Source: Demequina sp. B12 (lineage in GTDB: Bacteria; Actinomycetota; Actinomycetes; Actinomycetales; Demequinaceae). Taken from it: 64,000 bases of DNA. Within the stretch, counting starts at the first letter, position 1; each line of letters begins with the position of its first letter. Shown in pieces: positions 25,313 through 35,018 of this stretch. Location of the stretch: assembly GCF_028823635.1 (NCBI RefSeq), contig NZ_JAPEHU010000001.1, positions 186,001-250,000 of the forward strand, given 5' to 3'. The position numbers and the translations under genes are program-made. The notes beneath the pieces are model-generated. The model did no database searches. It worked only from the letters and a program-made list of their open reading frames with translations, and was not told where the DNA came from.

Positions 25313-28300
25313 CTATTCCTGACGTCCAGCTTCGGCAGAATCGCGGTCCATTGCTTCAACGTCCGAGCGTGCGCGCTGCGTGCCCGAGTAGAAAGAACTG
25401 AAGCGGTGACGCACAGCTTCCGCGTCGCGGTCTGCGCTCGGGGTGGCCGTAGGTTCGGCCGCAAGCGGCTTCACCTCGACCGGAGGAGCGTCCGCCGGGC
25501 GACGCTTCTGCAAGCCCGCCCGAGTCTTCTCCACCTTCGGCCGCTCCGCAGCCAACGAGGAAAGTTCTGAGAAGACAGCGCTCGTCATGTCCGGCTCATC
25601 ATCCGGCAGGGGCTCCGGCTGGATGATGGGCTGGTATCCCGAGGAAACCTCTGGCTCCGCGGCCTGGATTGCGCTCTGGCCGGCGGCTTCCCAGCCCGTA
25701 GCGCGTGCAAGGTCATCGGGGCTGAAGGATGCGCCTTCGTCCGCAGACTCCGACTGGCCCCACTGGTCACGAACGGCTTCCGGCTGGAAAGCCTGCGGAG
25801 CCGGTTCGAAGGACTGCGGCGCAGGTTCAAATGCCTGAGGGGCCGGTTCGAAGGACTGAGGAGCGGGTTGGAACGACTGCGGCGCAGGTTCGAACGCCTG
25901 AGGGGCCTCCGAGACGGGCTCCGGTGCAGACGGCACGAACGGTGCAGGCTCAGGCTCTGGTTGCGACGGCGTGGCCTGGGGGGCCCAGCCGCCGCTTGCG
26001 CTCGGCGCGGCAGCAGGTGCCTCATACGAGGGTGCGGCTTCCGCGCTTGGCATGAACGACGGACGCGCCGGGGGCATGCTGGGTTCGGGAGCCGATGCTG
26101 CGGAACGCGCAGACGAGTGCGGCGCCGCGGCGATCGGGTTGAACGACACACCGGCAGCCGACGCGGGGCTTTCGGCGACCTGTTCGACCTTGTCTTCGCG
26201 CGGGCCACGACCAAACAGGCGGGAGAAGAACCCTGGCTTGTGGTCCTCTTCCACTGCGCTTTGGATCAACGCGTCCAACTGAGGAGCATCGGCTGATGCC
26301 GCCGATACCGGCGAGCCGGTGGGGCTGTCCGTTGCTCCAGACCCCGTCCACGGCGTGGGTGCCAGCGGTGCCGCACCGAAGGGCGACTGCTGCTGAGGTT
26401 CAGGCTGGAAGGGAGCAGCAGGGGTAGCCGCGGCGGGGCTGTCGTAGCTGCCATAGTGCGGCGCCTGCGGCTCCTGTGCGGCTGGGGCCTGCTGTTCCCA
26501 CGGCTCGTAGGCCGGTTCGCGGTCCTCAATTTCAGGAGCGGACGATGCGGGCTGCGGCTCAGCCTCAGCGGCAAACACCGGCGCGAAGGGGTTCGTTGCA
26601 GGGCTGAATGCTGGTACTTCTTCAGCCTGCGGCTCGTCCTCCTCCAGCATCGGCACAACGAACGCGTCAGCGGGTGCCGCGGAGACTTCCGGCATGGCGT
26701 CAACCGATGAGGCTGCTTCCGGTGCCGAGTCCACCTCAGGAACTGAGTACGGTGCCGGGTCTACAGGGGCATCCGCGGCTGCAGGTTCCACTGCGCTCCA
26801 CGGTTCCTCCGCGGAGCGCACTGCGGGCGCTTCTGCCAGGAACGAAGGCATCTGGGGAGCGGCGTCCGGCTCCGCCGGGGTCACGGCCGCGGCAGCGGGT
26901 TCCTCGGCAACCACGGGTTCCTCGGCAACAGCGGGTTCTTCGTCCACCACGGCGGACTGCGCCGACAACGCGGACTGTGCCGAGTACACCGAGTCGAGCT
27001 TGGGCATGCGGAAGCCGGCAACTCCTGCTGCCGCGTCCGGCTCAAGTTCGTACGTGGGGGTGGGCTCGGGCTCGGGCACGCTTGCCGACGGCTCAGCAGC
27101 CTGGTCGGCGCTGTACTGGTCGGCGCTGTACAGGGCAGCGTCAACCGGCTCAATCCCAGCGTCGCGAGGTTCGGGCGCAGAAGCCGCCGACGCTGCGGAA
27201 CGGTCACGTCCACCAAAGAACGCGGCCGCAGTGAACGCTGCAGCGCCAGCCGCGGCAGTTCCCGTGATAGCGGCGTTACGTCCGGAGTTGTCCTGGGGCT
27301 CAGGCGTGGGCTGTGCGGGGGCACGGTCCTCGAACTCCGGAGCCGACGGTGCGAACCCGGGGATCTCGGGCGCGGACTGGACCTTGGGGCGACTCGGGAG
27401 CGGCGTGGCCGGGGTCTGGCCCTGGGCGTCTTCGTTGTCGCGACGCGAACGGAAGCCGCGGAACATCGACGAACGCTCTTCGAGCGATTCGGGGGAGATC
27501 TCGCTCGCTGCCACTGCCGGAGTAAAGCCACCGCCAGCCTCGGCGGCCAGCGCCGACAACTGTTCGTCGGTGGCGCGTGCCGGCAGACCGACCACGCTGT
27601 TGCGTTCGCGTTCCGCATCGGACACGCCAGGGGCGGTGCGGCGGCGTCGCGAAGGCAAACCGGCGGCGCTGTTGCCGTCCGTCAGTGCCTCGGGGTTGGT
27701 GGCCTCGGCTACGGGCGCTGCCGCAGCATCGGCTGCAATGAGGTCGTCGATCGAGTTCGCGGGCGCTTCTGCGGGTTCGTTGCGGGTCGGCAACGCGCCG
27801 CTACGAGCCGGGAGTCCGTCACCGCGTGCGGGCAGACCGTCGGACCGACCCGACAGGCTCGTGCCCTGTTCAACTGCCGCAGGAGCGTAGGCCGAGCCAC
27901 CCACAGGTGCCGTAGCCGGAGCCTGCTGCGACGGCACGTTCGAGGGAGCCGATGCTGCGACTGGGGGCATGTCGACGGGTGCGGCATCCGTGTCAGAGGC
28001 GAACAGAGTGACGGGCAGCAGCACGGTCGCGACAGTGCCTTCGCCTTCGCGGGATGCGATCGAAACGGTCGCGCCCACGCGGCGAGCAATACGACCGACC
28101 ACGAACAGGCCCAGGCGCTGCGCACCCAGGATTTCGGAGGCCGCAGTCGAGGCGACACGGGCGTTCGCGTCCGCGACCTCAGAGTCGGTCATGCCGATGC
28201 CGTCGTCAGCGATCTCAACGCGGTACGAGTCGCCCTGGCGGGTCGTGGTGACTGCCACACGGGAGCCCGGGTCGGAGAACACGGTGGCGTTCTCCAGCAG

Positions 28301-30307
28301 CTCCGCGAACAGGTGTGCGGTTGTCAGCGCGGCGTGACCCAGCATCGCGGGGTCCTCGTGGAGTTCGAGTTCAACGCGCTCATAGAGTTCGATCTCGGAC
28401 GATGCGGTACGCACCACGTCCGACAGCGGCATCGGGCGGCGCAAGCGGCGACCGGTGTCAATACCTGCGAGCACCAGGAGAGATTCCGAGTTACGACGCA
28501 TTCGCGTTGCCAAGTGGTCAAGCGCGAACAGCTTGGTCAGCGTGTCCGGGTCGTCCTCCGTGCGCTCCATGTCATCGATCGAGGCGAGCTGGCGGTTCAG
28601 CAGCACCTGGTCACGACGTGCGACGTTAACGAACATCTCAGAGATCGATCCACGCAGGGCGGCCTGCTCGGATGCGATCGACAGCGTGGTCGCGTTGACC
28701 GCGTTAAACGCCTCTGCCAGACGGCCAACCTCGTCCTGCGATTCCACGGGGATCTGCACTTCGGAAACGTCGACGTCTTCGCCCGGAACTGCAACGCGCT
28801 CCACCAGGCGAGGCAGCTCAGTACGGACTGCCGTTGCCGTCGTGGTCAGGCGGCGCATCGGGCCCACGATACGGCGGGCGATCAGCAATGCGACCACGAG
28901 CGACGTACCAATAACGATCACAGCGACCAAGGCCGTCAGAACCGTCTGCCACACCGCGGCCTGACGGGCTGCAGCTGCCTCCGACTCGACGTAGTCCCAC
29001 ATGTCGGCGCGAAGGGGCTCGTACACCTCGAGTTCTGCGCCCACCTGTGCGGGCCAGTCGGCGTCACGTTCACCAATCAGGGATGCGTCAAGACCCGTAA
29101 GGACCTGGGTACGGACGGAGACGAACGAGTCAGCGGTGCCGTCGTTGTCCGCGGCTGATCCACCGTAGTTCGGCACTTCAGAGGTGCCCGGCACCGTCTG
29201 CGACGCGTCCTGCGCGGCTTCAAGAGCAATGTCGGTGCGCGTCGTCATCGTTCTGGCCTGGGCAATCTCACCAGGAGCAAACGCACCCGCACGGATCAGG
29301 CGCTGCGTGACGGTCTCTTCAAACTTGATGCGCTCCACGAGGGTGTCGAGGGAGGCGTACGCCTGGAGTCCCTGCACCACTTCCTGGCCTTCCATCGTCA
29401 CACCCACAACGGTGGAGGATCGCACGGTGCTGTCCACCACACCGGTGTAGAAGTTCGTCAGATACGCCACGTTCACACTCGTGTCAGCGACGCTCGCACG
29501 GATGGCGGGCAACTGGGCGAGTGCTTGCTCGGCTTCAGCGAGAACCGCGAGAGCCTGTTCGTTGTCTGCGTTGACCTGCAACAGGTCAGACGAGACGCCC
29601 AACTTTTCGACAGCAGCGTTGGTTGCTGTGGCTGCCTGCTCAAACTCGGTGCGGAAGTCAACCGGCTCCGTGAACAAGGTCGTCGCAAACTCGGACTCGT
29701 TGTTCAGACGGAAGGACAGTGCTGCCAGCGGGACGTCCATGTTGTACGACTCGGGAAGCGAGTCTGCGATCGCGCTGACCTCTTCCGCGGCGGCCGTGTA
29801 GGCAGCTTGCATCGCTGCGATGTCGTCCTCCCCGGGGAACACGACCCAGCCGGCGGACTCTTCAGTGGGGGCTCCAACGCCAAGGGCGCGAGCATCCTCC
29901 ATGTACAGACCGGAAGCGCCACGGTTAATCGCGGCGTCGACCTCGTCCATCAGTTCTTCGGGTGAAGGACCGTCCAGGACACCGGTCAGTTCATCAGGTT
30001 CGATCGCTTCGGCACGGGCTTCAAGGTCCGCAATGGCAGCATCGGTCGCCTCATAGGCGGTCTCGAGCTTGCTCTCACCATCCTGGACGCTGTGCACAAA
30101 GTTCGTGGCTGCCCAACGTTCGTTCTGGAAGTCGGTCTGCACCTCTTGGATGGTGCCGAGCACGTCAAGAACGCGTTCCGCGTCACGGGCCTGGCCCAGC
30201 GACTGTGCGGCTTGCCACACGATGACGCCCGCGGCCAGGATCAGGACCAGAATAGGCACCGCAACTACTGCGAGTACCTTCCCGCGAATCCCCAGTCTGT
30301 CGAGCAT
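25313..30307 (-). CDS. cvnA: Conservon sensor histidine kinase-like protein with giant disordered tail (CvnA-like)
   Basis: 1,664 aa. Membrane helix (~11-31), a large extracytoplasmic sensor (~32-455, nitrate/nitrite-sensor-like helical region), second helix (~460-480), HAMP-like linker, dimerisation helix LFALDHLATRMRRNSESLLV and an ATPase domain with FAELLENATVFSDPG and ADDGIGM, ending near residue 780. The remaining ~880 residues are Pro/Ala/Glu-rich, free of Cys and without a recognisable fold, containing APQ(S/A)F(E/Q)P repeats. Conservon kinases normally have a much shorter tail. A GA-rich ribosome site precedes the ATG. First gene of the four-gene operon. Confidence 0.88.
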   Translation of the reverse strand: MLDRLGIRGKVLAVVAVPILVLILAAGVIVWQAAQSLGQARDAERVLDVLGTIQEVQTDFQNERWAATNFVHSVQDGESKLETAYEATDAAIADLEARAEAIEPDELTGVLDGPSPEELMDEVDAAINRGASGLYMEDARALGVGAPTEESAGWVVFPGEDDIAAMQAAYTAAAEEVSAIADSLPESYNMDVPLAALSFRLNNESEFATTLFTEPVDFRTEFEQAATATNAAVEKLGVSSDLLQVNADNEQALAVLAEAEQALAQLPAIRASVADTSVNVAYLTNFYTGVVDSTVRSSTVVGVTMEGQEVVQGLQAYASLDTLVERIKFEETVTQRLIRAGAFAPGEIAQARTMTTRTDIALEAAQDASQTVPGTSEVPNYGGSAADNDGTADSFVSVRTQVLTGLDASLIGERDADWPAQVGAELEVYEPLRADMWDYVESEAAAARQAAVWQTVLTALVAVIVIGTSLVVALLIARRIVGPMRRLTTTATAVRTELPRLVERVAVPGEDVDVSEVQIPVESQDEVGRLAEAFNAVNATTLSIASEQAALRGSISEMFVNVARRDQVLLNRQLASIDDMERTEDDPDTLTKLFALDHLATRMRRNSESLLVLAGIDTGRRLRRPMPLSDVVRTASSEIELYERVELELHEDPAMLGHAALTTAHLFAELLENATVFSDPGSRVAVTTTRQGDSYRVEIADDGIGMTDSEVADANARVASTAASEILGAQRLGLFVVGRIARRVGATVSIASREGEGTVATVLLPVTLFASDTDAAPVDMPPVAASAPSNVPSQQAPATAPVGGSAYAPAAVEQGTSLSGRSDGLPARGDGLPARSGALPTRNEPAEAPANSIDDLIAADAAAAPVAEATNPEALTDGNSAAGLPSRRRRTAPGVSDAERERNSVVGLPARATDEQLSALAAEAGGGFTPAVAASEISPESLEERSSMFRGFRSRRDNEDAQGQTPATPLPSRPKVQSAPEIPGFAPSAPEFEDRAPAQPTPEPQDNSGRNAAITGTAAAGAAAFTAAAFFGGRDRSAASAASAPEPRDAGIEPVDAALYSADQYSADQAAEPSASVPEPEPTPTYELEPDAAAGVAGFRMPKLDSVYSAQSALSAQSAVVDEEPAVAEEPVVAEEPAAAAVTPAEPDAAPQMPSFLAEAPAVRSAEEPWSAVEPAAADAPVDPAPYSVPEVDSAPEAASSVDAMPEVSAAPADAFVVPMLEEDEPQAEEVPAFSPATNPFAPVFAAEAEPQPASSAPEIEDREPAYEPWEQQAPAAQEPQAPHYGSYDSPAAATPAAPFQPEPQQQSPFGAAPLAPTPWTGSGATDSPTGSPVSAASADAPQLDALIQSAVEEDHKPGFFSRLFGRGPREDKVEQVAESPASAAGVSFNPIAAAPHSSARSAASAPEPSMPPARPSFMPSAEAAPSYEAPAAAPSASGGWAPQATPSQPEPEPAPFVPSAPEPVSEAPQAFEPAPQSFQPAPQSFEPAPQAFEPAPQSFEPAPQAFQPEAVRDQWGQSESADEGASFSPDDLARATGWEAAGQSAIQAAEPEVSSGYQPIIQPEPLPDDEPDMTSAVFSELSSLAAERPKVEKTRAGLQKRRPADAPPVEVKPLAAEPTATPSADRDAEAVRHRFSSFYSGTQRARSDVEAMDRDSAEAGRQE
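25783..25908. repeat. 21-bp tandem repeats in the kinase tail
   Basis: About six 21-bp units encode APQSFEP/APQAFEP/APQSFQP near the C-terminus of the conservon kinase. Unit changes keep the reading frame. The conserved Phe every seventh residue in a disordered context suggests repeated binding stickers. Confidence 0.75.
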
Positions 30308-30487
30308 TTACCCTCACCCTCACGAGCCATCGTCGTCCGTCGCAACGGACGGTCAGAGCGACGTCAATGCCTCTCCGACTCTCTCGGTTATCGGCGCTTG
30401 TGCCGAAAACTTGAAGACCTCAGGGCCCACCTATGGTCAGACACGCTATAACGTGGCGCATATGACGCGAAACCCCCAGGACTCCGT

Positions 30488-31450
30488 GTGATTATTTCCA
30501 CTTGTCGCACTCAGATGCAAAACGGGGTCCTGGATGTGGAGGAAGCACCAAACCCGACACCCGGTCAGCAAGAGATCGTCATCGACATCGCCGCCGCAGG
30601 CGTCAACCGCGCCGATCTTCTCCAAGCCACAGGCCACTACCCGCCACCGCCGGGCGCACCCACCTGGCCAGGCCTCGAGGTCAGTGGAACCGTGCGGGAG
30701 GTCGGCGACCAGGTATCCCGGCATCGGCCCGGCGACCACGTGGTCGCTTTGCTTGCTGGCGGCGGCTACGCGGAACGGGTAGCCCTCCACGAAGACCTTG
30801 CACTCCCCCTTCCAGAGGGCCTGGACCTGATCGCGGCAGGCGGACTCATGGAAGCAGCCTGCACCGTGTGGTCCAACTTTGATGCCGCGGGTGCGCGCGC
30901 CGGACAGACCGTCCTGATCCACGGCGGCGCAGGCGGCGTCGGCACTCTCGCCATCCAGGTCGCACGCGCCATGGGGATGACAGTCATCGCGACCGCAGGC
31001 AGCGACGAACGCGCGGCCCGATGCGCCGCCCTGGGTGCCCACACTGCCGTGAACTACCGCTCCGAAAGCTTCGTGGACGCCGCCCGCACGTATGGCGGCG
31101 CGGACATCATCCTCGACGTGGTGGGCGCTGCCTACCTGACCGACAACCTCGCGGCACTGGCGACCGGTGGCACGCTCGTCGTCATCGGGCTACAGAAGGG
31201 CTCGCGCGGTGAGATCAACCTCGGCACGCTACTCGGCAAACGTGCACGCGTCATCGGCACCACCTTGCGTTCGCGCCCCCACAAGGAAAAAGCCGCGATC
31301 GTTGCCGGAGTCGAGCGCGACCTGTGGCCGCTCGTCCCCACCGCTGTGGCGCCCGTCATTCACGGCACGTACCCACTGGCGCAGGCACAACAGGCACACG
31401 ACGACCTTGCCGCCGGGAACGTATGCGGAAAACTCCTGCTCCTGCCGTAG
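30488..31450 (+). CDS. NAD(P)H:quinone oxidoreductase-like protein (MDR superfamily)
   Basis: 320 aa of the zinc-free quinone-oxidoreductase/TP53I3-like branch of the medium-chain reductases. Substrate part with AGVNRADLLQATGHYPPPPG (~37-56), cofactor motif HGGAGGVGTLAIQVARAMG (~143-161), NYRSESF. It likely reduces quinones or enones with NADPH. Start is GTG. TATAAC (30447-30452) about 36 bp upstream is a candidate -10. Two small hairpins (30334-30351; near 30390) lie in the 180-bp gap shared with the divergent conservon. Confidence 0.88.
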   Translation: MIISTCRTQMQNGVLDVEEAPNPTPGQQEIVIDIAAAGVNRADLLQATGHYPPPPGAPTWPGLEVSGTVREVGDQVSRHRPGDHVVALLAGGGYAERVALHEDLALPLPEGLDLIAAGGLMEAACTVWSNFDAAGARAGQTVLIHGGAGGVGTLAIQVARAMGMTVIATAGSDERAARCAALGAHTAVNYRSESFVDAARTYGGADIILDVVGAAYLTDNLAALATGGTLVVIGLQKGSRGEINLGTLLGKRARVIGTTLRSRPHKEKAAIVAGVERDLWPLVPTAVAPVIHGTYPLAQAQQAHDDLAAGNVCGKLLLLP

Positions 31451-31465
31451 CTGGAGCGCCGTCCG

Positions 31466-32698
31466 TCAGTCCAGATTGCTGGCCGCAAGCGACGCAGCCA
31501 GCGAAGGAGTCACCGGCAAACGCGGAATGAGCGTCGCCTGCAACGCGTGATACAGATCCACCTTGCCCGGCCACACCGTCCCAGCGACCTGCAACTGCGG
31601 ATCCAACTCATGCCACCAGGAGCCACCCTCAAAGTCGAGGTGGTGGTCGCCCGCGAAATCCCACCAGTCCTGGTAGTTCTCCGCAAACAGCGGCAACTTC
31701 GTGGCACGCCACAACACGGCAGCAGCGGCAATCGCCTCCGCGCTCACCCAGTGCATGCGCTCCCGCACCACCGGCTCACCCTCCCAGTTGACCGTGTACA
31801 CAAAGCCACGCTCACCATCCACGTTCCAGCCGTCACGGGCCGATGCGTCATACAGCGACCGCGCCGCCTGCAGCATCCACTCGGGAGCCACCAAACCACG
31901 CTGCTGCAACGACAACGACAACTGCACCGTCAGCCGCGCCCACTCAAAACCATGACCGATCGTCGCCCCAAAAGGACGGAACGGATGCTTGGGGTCGTCC
32001 TCGTTGTAGCTCAACAACGGCGTCCAGTCCGCATCGAAGTGCTCAGGCAAACGCCAGTCATGCGACGGCGCAAACCGGTCCATCACCCGCTCCACGATCC
32101 GCAACGCCCGGTCCAACCACACCCGGTTACCGGTCGCGTCGGCGGCCGCAAGGAACGCCTCCACCATGTGCATCGTGGAGTTCAGCCCGCGATAGTCCTC
32201 CGACTCGGACCAGTCCCGGGAGAAGTCCTCCAACGTCATCCCCGCGTCGTCATCCCAGAACCGTTCCTCGATCACCGCGAGCGCGTCGTCCAACAGCTCG
32301 GCAGCATCGGGCCGCTTCGCCGCCACCGCAGACGACGCCGCCAACACCACAAACGCGTGGGCGTACGCCTGCTTGGCGTCATTCGTGGGACCGTCCTCAC
32401 CCACCGCAGCAAACCAGCCGCCATGGTCGTGGTCACGGAGACGCCCACGCAACGCATCAATGCCGTGATCCACCAACGCAGCCGAACCCGGATGCCCCAT
32501 CAACGTCGCAAGCGAATAGCAGTGCGTCATACGGCACGTGATCCACAGTTCCGCCTCGGCACCCTCAGGGAGCTGGCCGGCAGCGTCGAGACCACCGAAC
32601 CCTCCACGAGAAATCCGGCTCGCCCGCCCAAACGTCAACAAGCGTGCCGACTCTGCCTCGAGCCAACGGTGGTGTGAAGGAGTGGTAAGCCACGTCAT
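31466..32698 (-). CDS. AGE/YihS-type sugar isomerase
   Basis: 410 aa, an (alpha/alpha)6-barrel of the N-acylglucosamine 2-epimerase family. The catalytic histidines expected in YihS-type aldose-ketose isomerases are in STMHMVEAF (~165-173), TIGHGFEW (~247-254) and DLYHALQA (~385-392). Likely an isomerase of mannose/fructose or sulfoquinovose type; the substrate is not decidable. TAGGGT (32705-32710) ends 6 nt before the ATG, a leaderless-type start. Convergent with the quinone reductase, 15 bp apart. Confidence 0.87.
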   Translation of the reverse strand: MTWLTTPSHHRWLEAESARLLTFGRASRISRGGFGGLDAAGQLPEGAEAELWITCRMTHCYSLATLMGHPGSAALVDHGIDALRGRLRDHDHGGWFAAVGEDGPTNDAKQAYAHAFVVLAASSAVAAKRPDAAELLDDALAVIEERFWDDDAGMTLEDFSRDWSESEDYRGLNSTMHMVEAFLAAADATGNRVWLDRALRIVERVMDRFAPSHDWRLPEHFDADWTPLLSYNEDDPKHPFRPFGATIGHGFEWARLTVQLSLSLQQRGLVAPEWMLQAARSLYDASARDGWNVDGERGFVYTVNWEGEPVVRERMHWVSAEAIAAAAVLWRATKLPLFAENYQDWWDFAGDHHLDFEGGSWWHELDPQLQVAGTVWPGKVDLYHALQATLIPRLPVTPSLAASLAASNLD

Positions 32699-32752
32699 GG
32701 CGCCACCCTAGCGACGACTCCGACCACCAGGCCAGCAATCGTCACCGTCGCG

Positions 32753-33613
32753 CTACAAAACAGCCAAACGATCCGGATCAATCAGACGCTCAAGCACCTG
32801 CAACAAGCCATCCTCGTCCACGGAGCCCACCACTTCATCGGCTGCTTCCATGACCGGACGCGGCGCCGACCCCATCGCCGCCGACTGACCAGCCCACCTC
32901 AGCATTTCGATGTCGTTGTTGCCGTCCCCCACCGCAACGGTGTGATCCGGGTAGATCCCTAGCTTGCGGCGGAGCGCTTCCAGGGCCGATGCCTTGGTCA
33001 CCCCAGGAGGCGTCAAGTCCAGCCACGCGGAATACCCCACCGCATACGTCACGTCATTGAGGCCGATGCGGCGCACCAAGTCATCAAAATGGCTCACATC
33101 CGCACCGGGAGCGCGGATCACGACACGGGTCGCTTCCTCATGAGACAACTCGTCAAAGTCATCCACGACACGCTGCCGGCCCACCAACTCACCCATGGGG
33201 AACTCACGGCTCACCCGGAAACCCACACCCAGGTCCTCGACCGCAAAGTACGCGTCAGGCATCTCCTCGCGAATCAACTCGAGCGCCGCCCGCGGATTAA
33301 ACGTCACCGTCTCCACAATGTCGTAGCCCCCTGGCGTCGCAGGGTTCAACCGGATCGTCACCGCACCGTTCGAACACACGGCCCACCCGCGACGAATCCC
33401 CAACTGCTCGGCCACCGGCAACGTCGCAATGATGTTGCGACCCGTCGCCAAGATCACGTGATTGCGGCACATCCGCACCTGCTCAACAGCACGCGCCACC
33501 TGCGGGGAAATGTCACCACCCCAATGCATCAGGGTGCCGTCAATGTCGAGACCCAACAGCCTCCACGTGTCAGGACCGAGCGGCGGATTCATGTCTTCCA
33601 GGGCCGGACTCAT
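32753..33613 (-). CDS. HAD-superfamily (Cof-type) phosphatase
   Basis: 286 aa. Motif I DIDGTLMHWGG (~20-30), motif II-like ATGRN (~56-60), Lys in TKASALEALRRKLG and motif IV GDGNNDIEML (~227-236), with the C2-type cap of Cof phosphatases. Probably dephosphorylates a sugar phosphate or small metabolite. TAGGCT (33620-33625) ends 6 nt before the ATG. It follows serS on the same strand, 92 bp downstream. Confidence 0.88.
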   Translation of the reverse strand: MSPALEDMNPPLGPDTWRLLGLDIDGTLMHWGGDISPQVARAVEQVRMCRNHVILATGRNIIATLPVAEQLGIRRGWAVCSNGAVTIRLNPATPGGYDIVETVTFNPRAALELIREEMPDAYFAVEDLGVGFRVSREFPMGELVGRQRVVDDFDELSHEEATRVVIRAPGADVSHFDDLVRRIGLNDVTYAVGYSAWLDLTPPGVTKASALEALRRKLGIYPDHTVAVGDGNNDIEMLRWAGQSAAMGSAPRPVMEAADEVVGSVDEDGLLQVLERLIDPDRLAVL

Positions 33614-33705
33614 GACACGAGCCTACGACGACCACCCGACACGACAGTGAACCCGCACCGCCTGCCCGAACCCGCGCATCGGCCCCCGTCGTGCCCGCAA
33701 TGCCC

Positions 33706-34977
33706 CTACGCGACAGGAGTCAGGAACTCACGACCACCCAGGTACGGGCGCAAAAGCTCCGGCACATACACGGAGCCGTCAGCCTGCTGGTGGTTCTCCA
33801 ACAACGCCACAATCCACCGGGTGGTCCCGATGGTGCCGTTAATGGTCGCCACGGGCGTGGTGCCCCTCTCGGCCCGCTCGCGGATCGCCAGACGACGCGC
33901 CTGATACGTGGTGCAGTTCGAGGTCGACGTGACCTCCATCCACCGTTCCTGGCTCGGCAGCCACGCCTCACAGTCAAACTTGCGGGCAGCACTCGAACCC
34001 AAGTCGCCCGCCGCCGTATCAATCACGCGGTACGGAAGCTCAAGGGCCTTGAGCATTTCCTCCTCAATGGAGAGGAAACGTGCATGCTCAGCCGCAGCAT
34101 CGGCCGCCGTCACATAGGAGAACATTTCCACCTTGTGGAACTGGTGCACGCGAATAATGCCCCGCGTGTCACGGCCCGCCGAACCAGCCTCACGGCGGTA
34201 GCACGCACTCCAACCGGCATAACGTTTGGGGCCGTCGCCCAGATCGATGATCTCGTCCGTGTGATAGCCCGCGAGCGCCACCTCAGAGGTGCCCGTCAAG
34301 TACAACTCATCGCGCTCAAGGAAGTAAATCTCATCCGCGTGCTTACCCAAGAAGCCCGTGCCAGCCATCGTCTCCGGACGCACAAGCGTGGGCGTAATCA
34401 TGGGAGTGAAACCACGTTCCGTCGCCAGGTTCATCGCCGCATTCAACACCGCAAGCTCAAGCTGCGCGCCCACACCAGTCAGGAAATAGAAACGCGCGCC
34501 CGACACCTTCGCGCCACGCTCCATGTCGATCGCCTGAAGGCCCTCGCCAATGGCCAGGTGGTCCTGAACCTCGATGCCCTCGGCCGCGAAATCCCGCACC
34601 TGGCCCTCATGACGCAGCACCGTGAAGTTATCTTCACCGCCCGCAGGAACACCGTCCTCCGGCACGTTACCCAAGGAACGCGCAAGCTCGACAGCCTTGG
34701 TGGCCGCGGCATCGGCCGTCGCCTGCAACTCCTTCACACGCGCCGCCAACTCCTTGGTGTGAGCCAGCAACGCCTGCTTCTCATCGCCCTGAGCCTGCGC
34801 CACCTGCTTACCCAACGACTTCTGTTCGGCACGCTTGGCCTCAAACTCCGTCAATGCTGCACGCTGCTCGGCATCAGCGGCCAACACCTGGTCCACAATG
34901 GCCGGGTCATCGCCCCGAGAACGCTGGCTAGCGCGGAAGAGCTCGGGTTCGGCACGCAAGAGCTTGAGGTCAATCAT
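33706..34977 (-). CDS. serS: Seryl-tRNA synthetase
   Basis: 423 aa, normal length. N-terminal coiled-coil arm (~30-100) that holds the long variable arm of tRNA-Ser; class II catalytic core with [10 protein letters not shown], motif 2 [10 protein letters not shown] (~281-290) and motif 3 [14 protein letters not shown] (~389-402). Charges tRNA-Ser, two of which are encoded at 22870-23309. TAGACT (34985-34990) lies 7 nt before the ATG. The promoter overlaps that of the divergent lipid kinase. Confidence 0.97.
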   Translation of the reverse strand: MIDLKLLRAEPELFRASQRSRGDDPAIVDQVLAADAEQRAALTEFEAKRAEQKSLGKQVAQAQGDEKQALLAHTKELAARVKELQATADAAATKAVELARSLGNVPEDGVPAGGEDNFTVLRHEGQVRDFAAEGIEVQDHLAIGEGLQAIDMERGAKVSGARFYFLTGVGAQLELAVLNAAMNLATERGFTPMITPTLVRPETMAGTGFLGKHADEIYFLERDELYLTGTSEVALAGYHTDEIIDLGDGPKRYAGWSACYRREAGSAGRDTRGIIRVHQFHKVEMFSYVTAADAAAEHARFLSIEEEMLKALELPYRVIDTAAGDLGSSAARKFDCEAWLPSQERWMEVTSTSNCTTYQARRLAIRERAERGTTPVATINGTIGTTRWIVALLENHQQADGSVYVPELLRPYLGGREFLTPVA

Positions 34978-35018
34978 GTCCGCGAGTCTAACGGGGCGAC
35001 GCTAGGTAGGCTCCTGTC
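34978..35018. promoter_or_regulatory. 41-bp divergent promoter shared by serS and a lipid kinase
   Basis: serS has TAGACT (on +: 34985-34990) 7 nt from its ATG; the kinase has TAGGCT (35007-35012) 6 nt from its own. The two -10 boxes are 16 bp apart, so each -35 region must lie on the other gene's -10. Confidence 0.6.

Noticed and set aside
25783-25908. Possible CRISPR or integron repeat
   Set aside because: The 21-bp units abut each other and encode APQxFxP inside a kinase gene.
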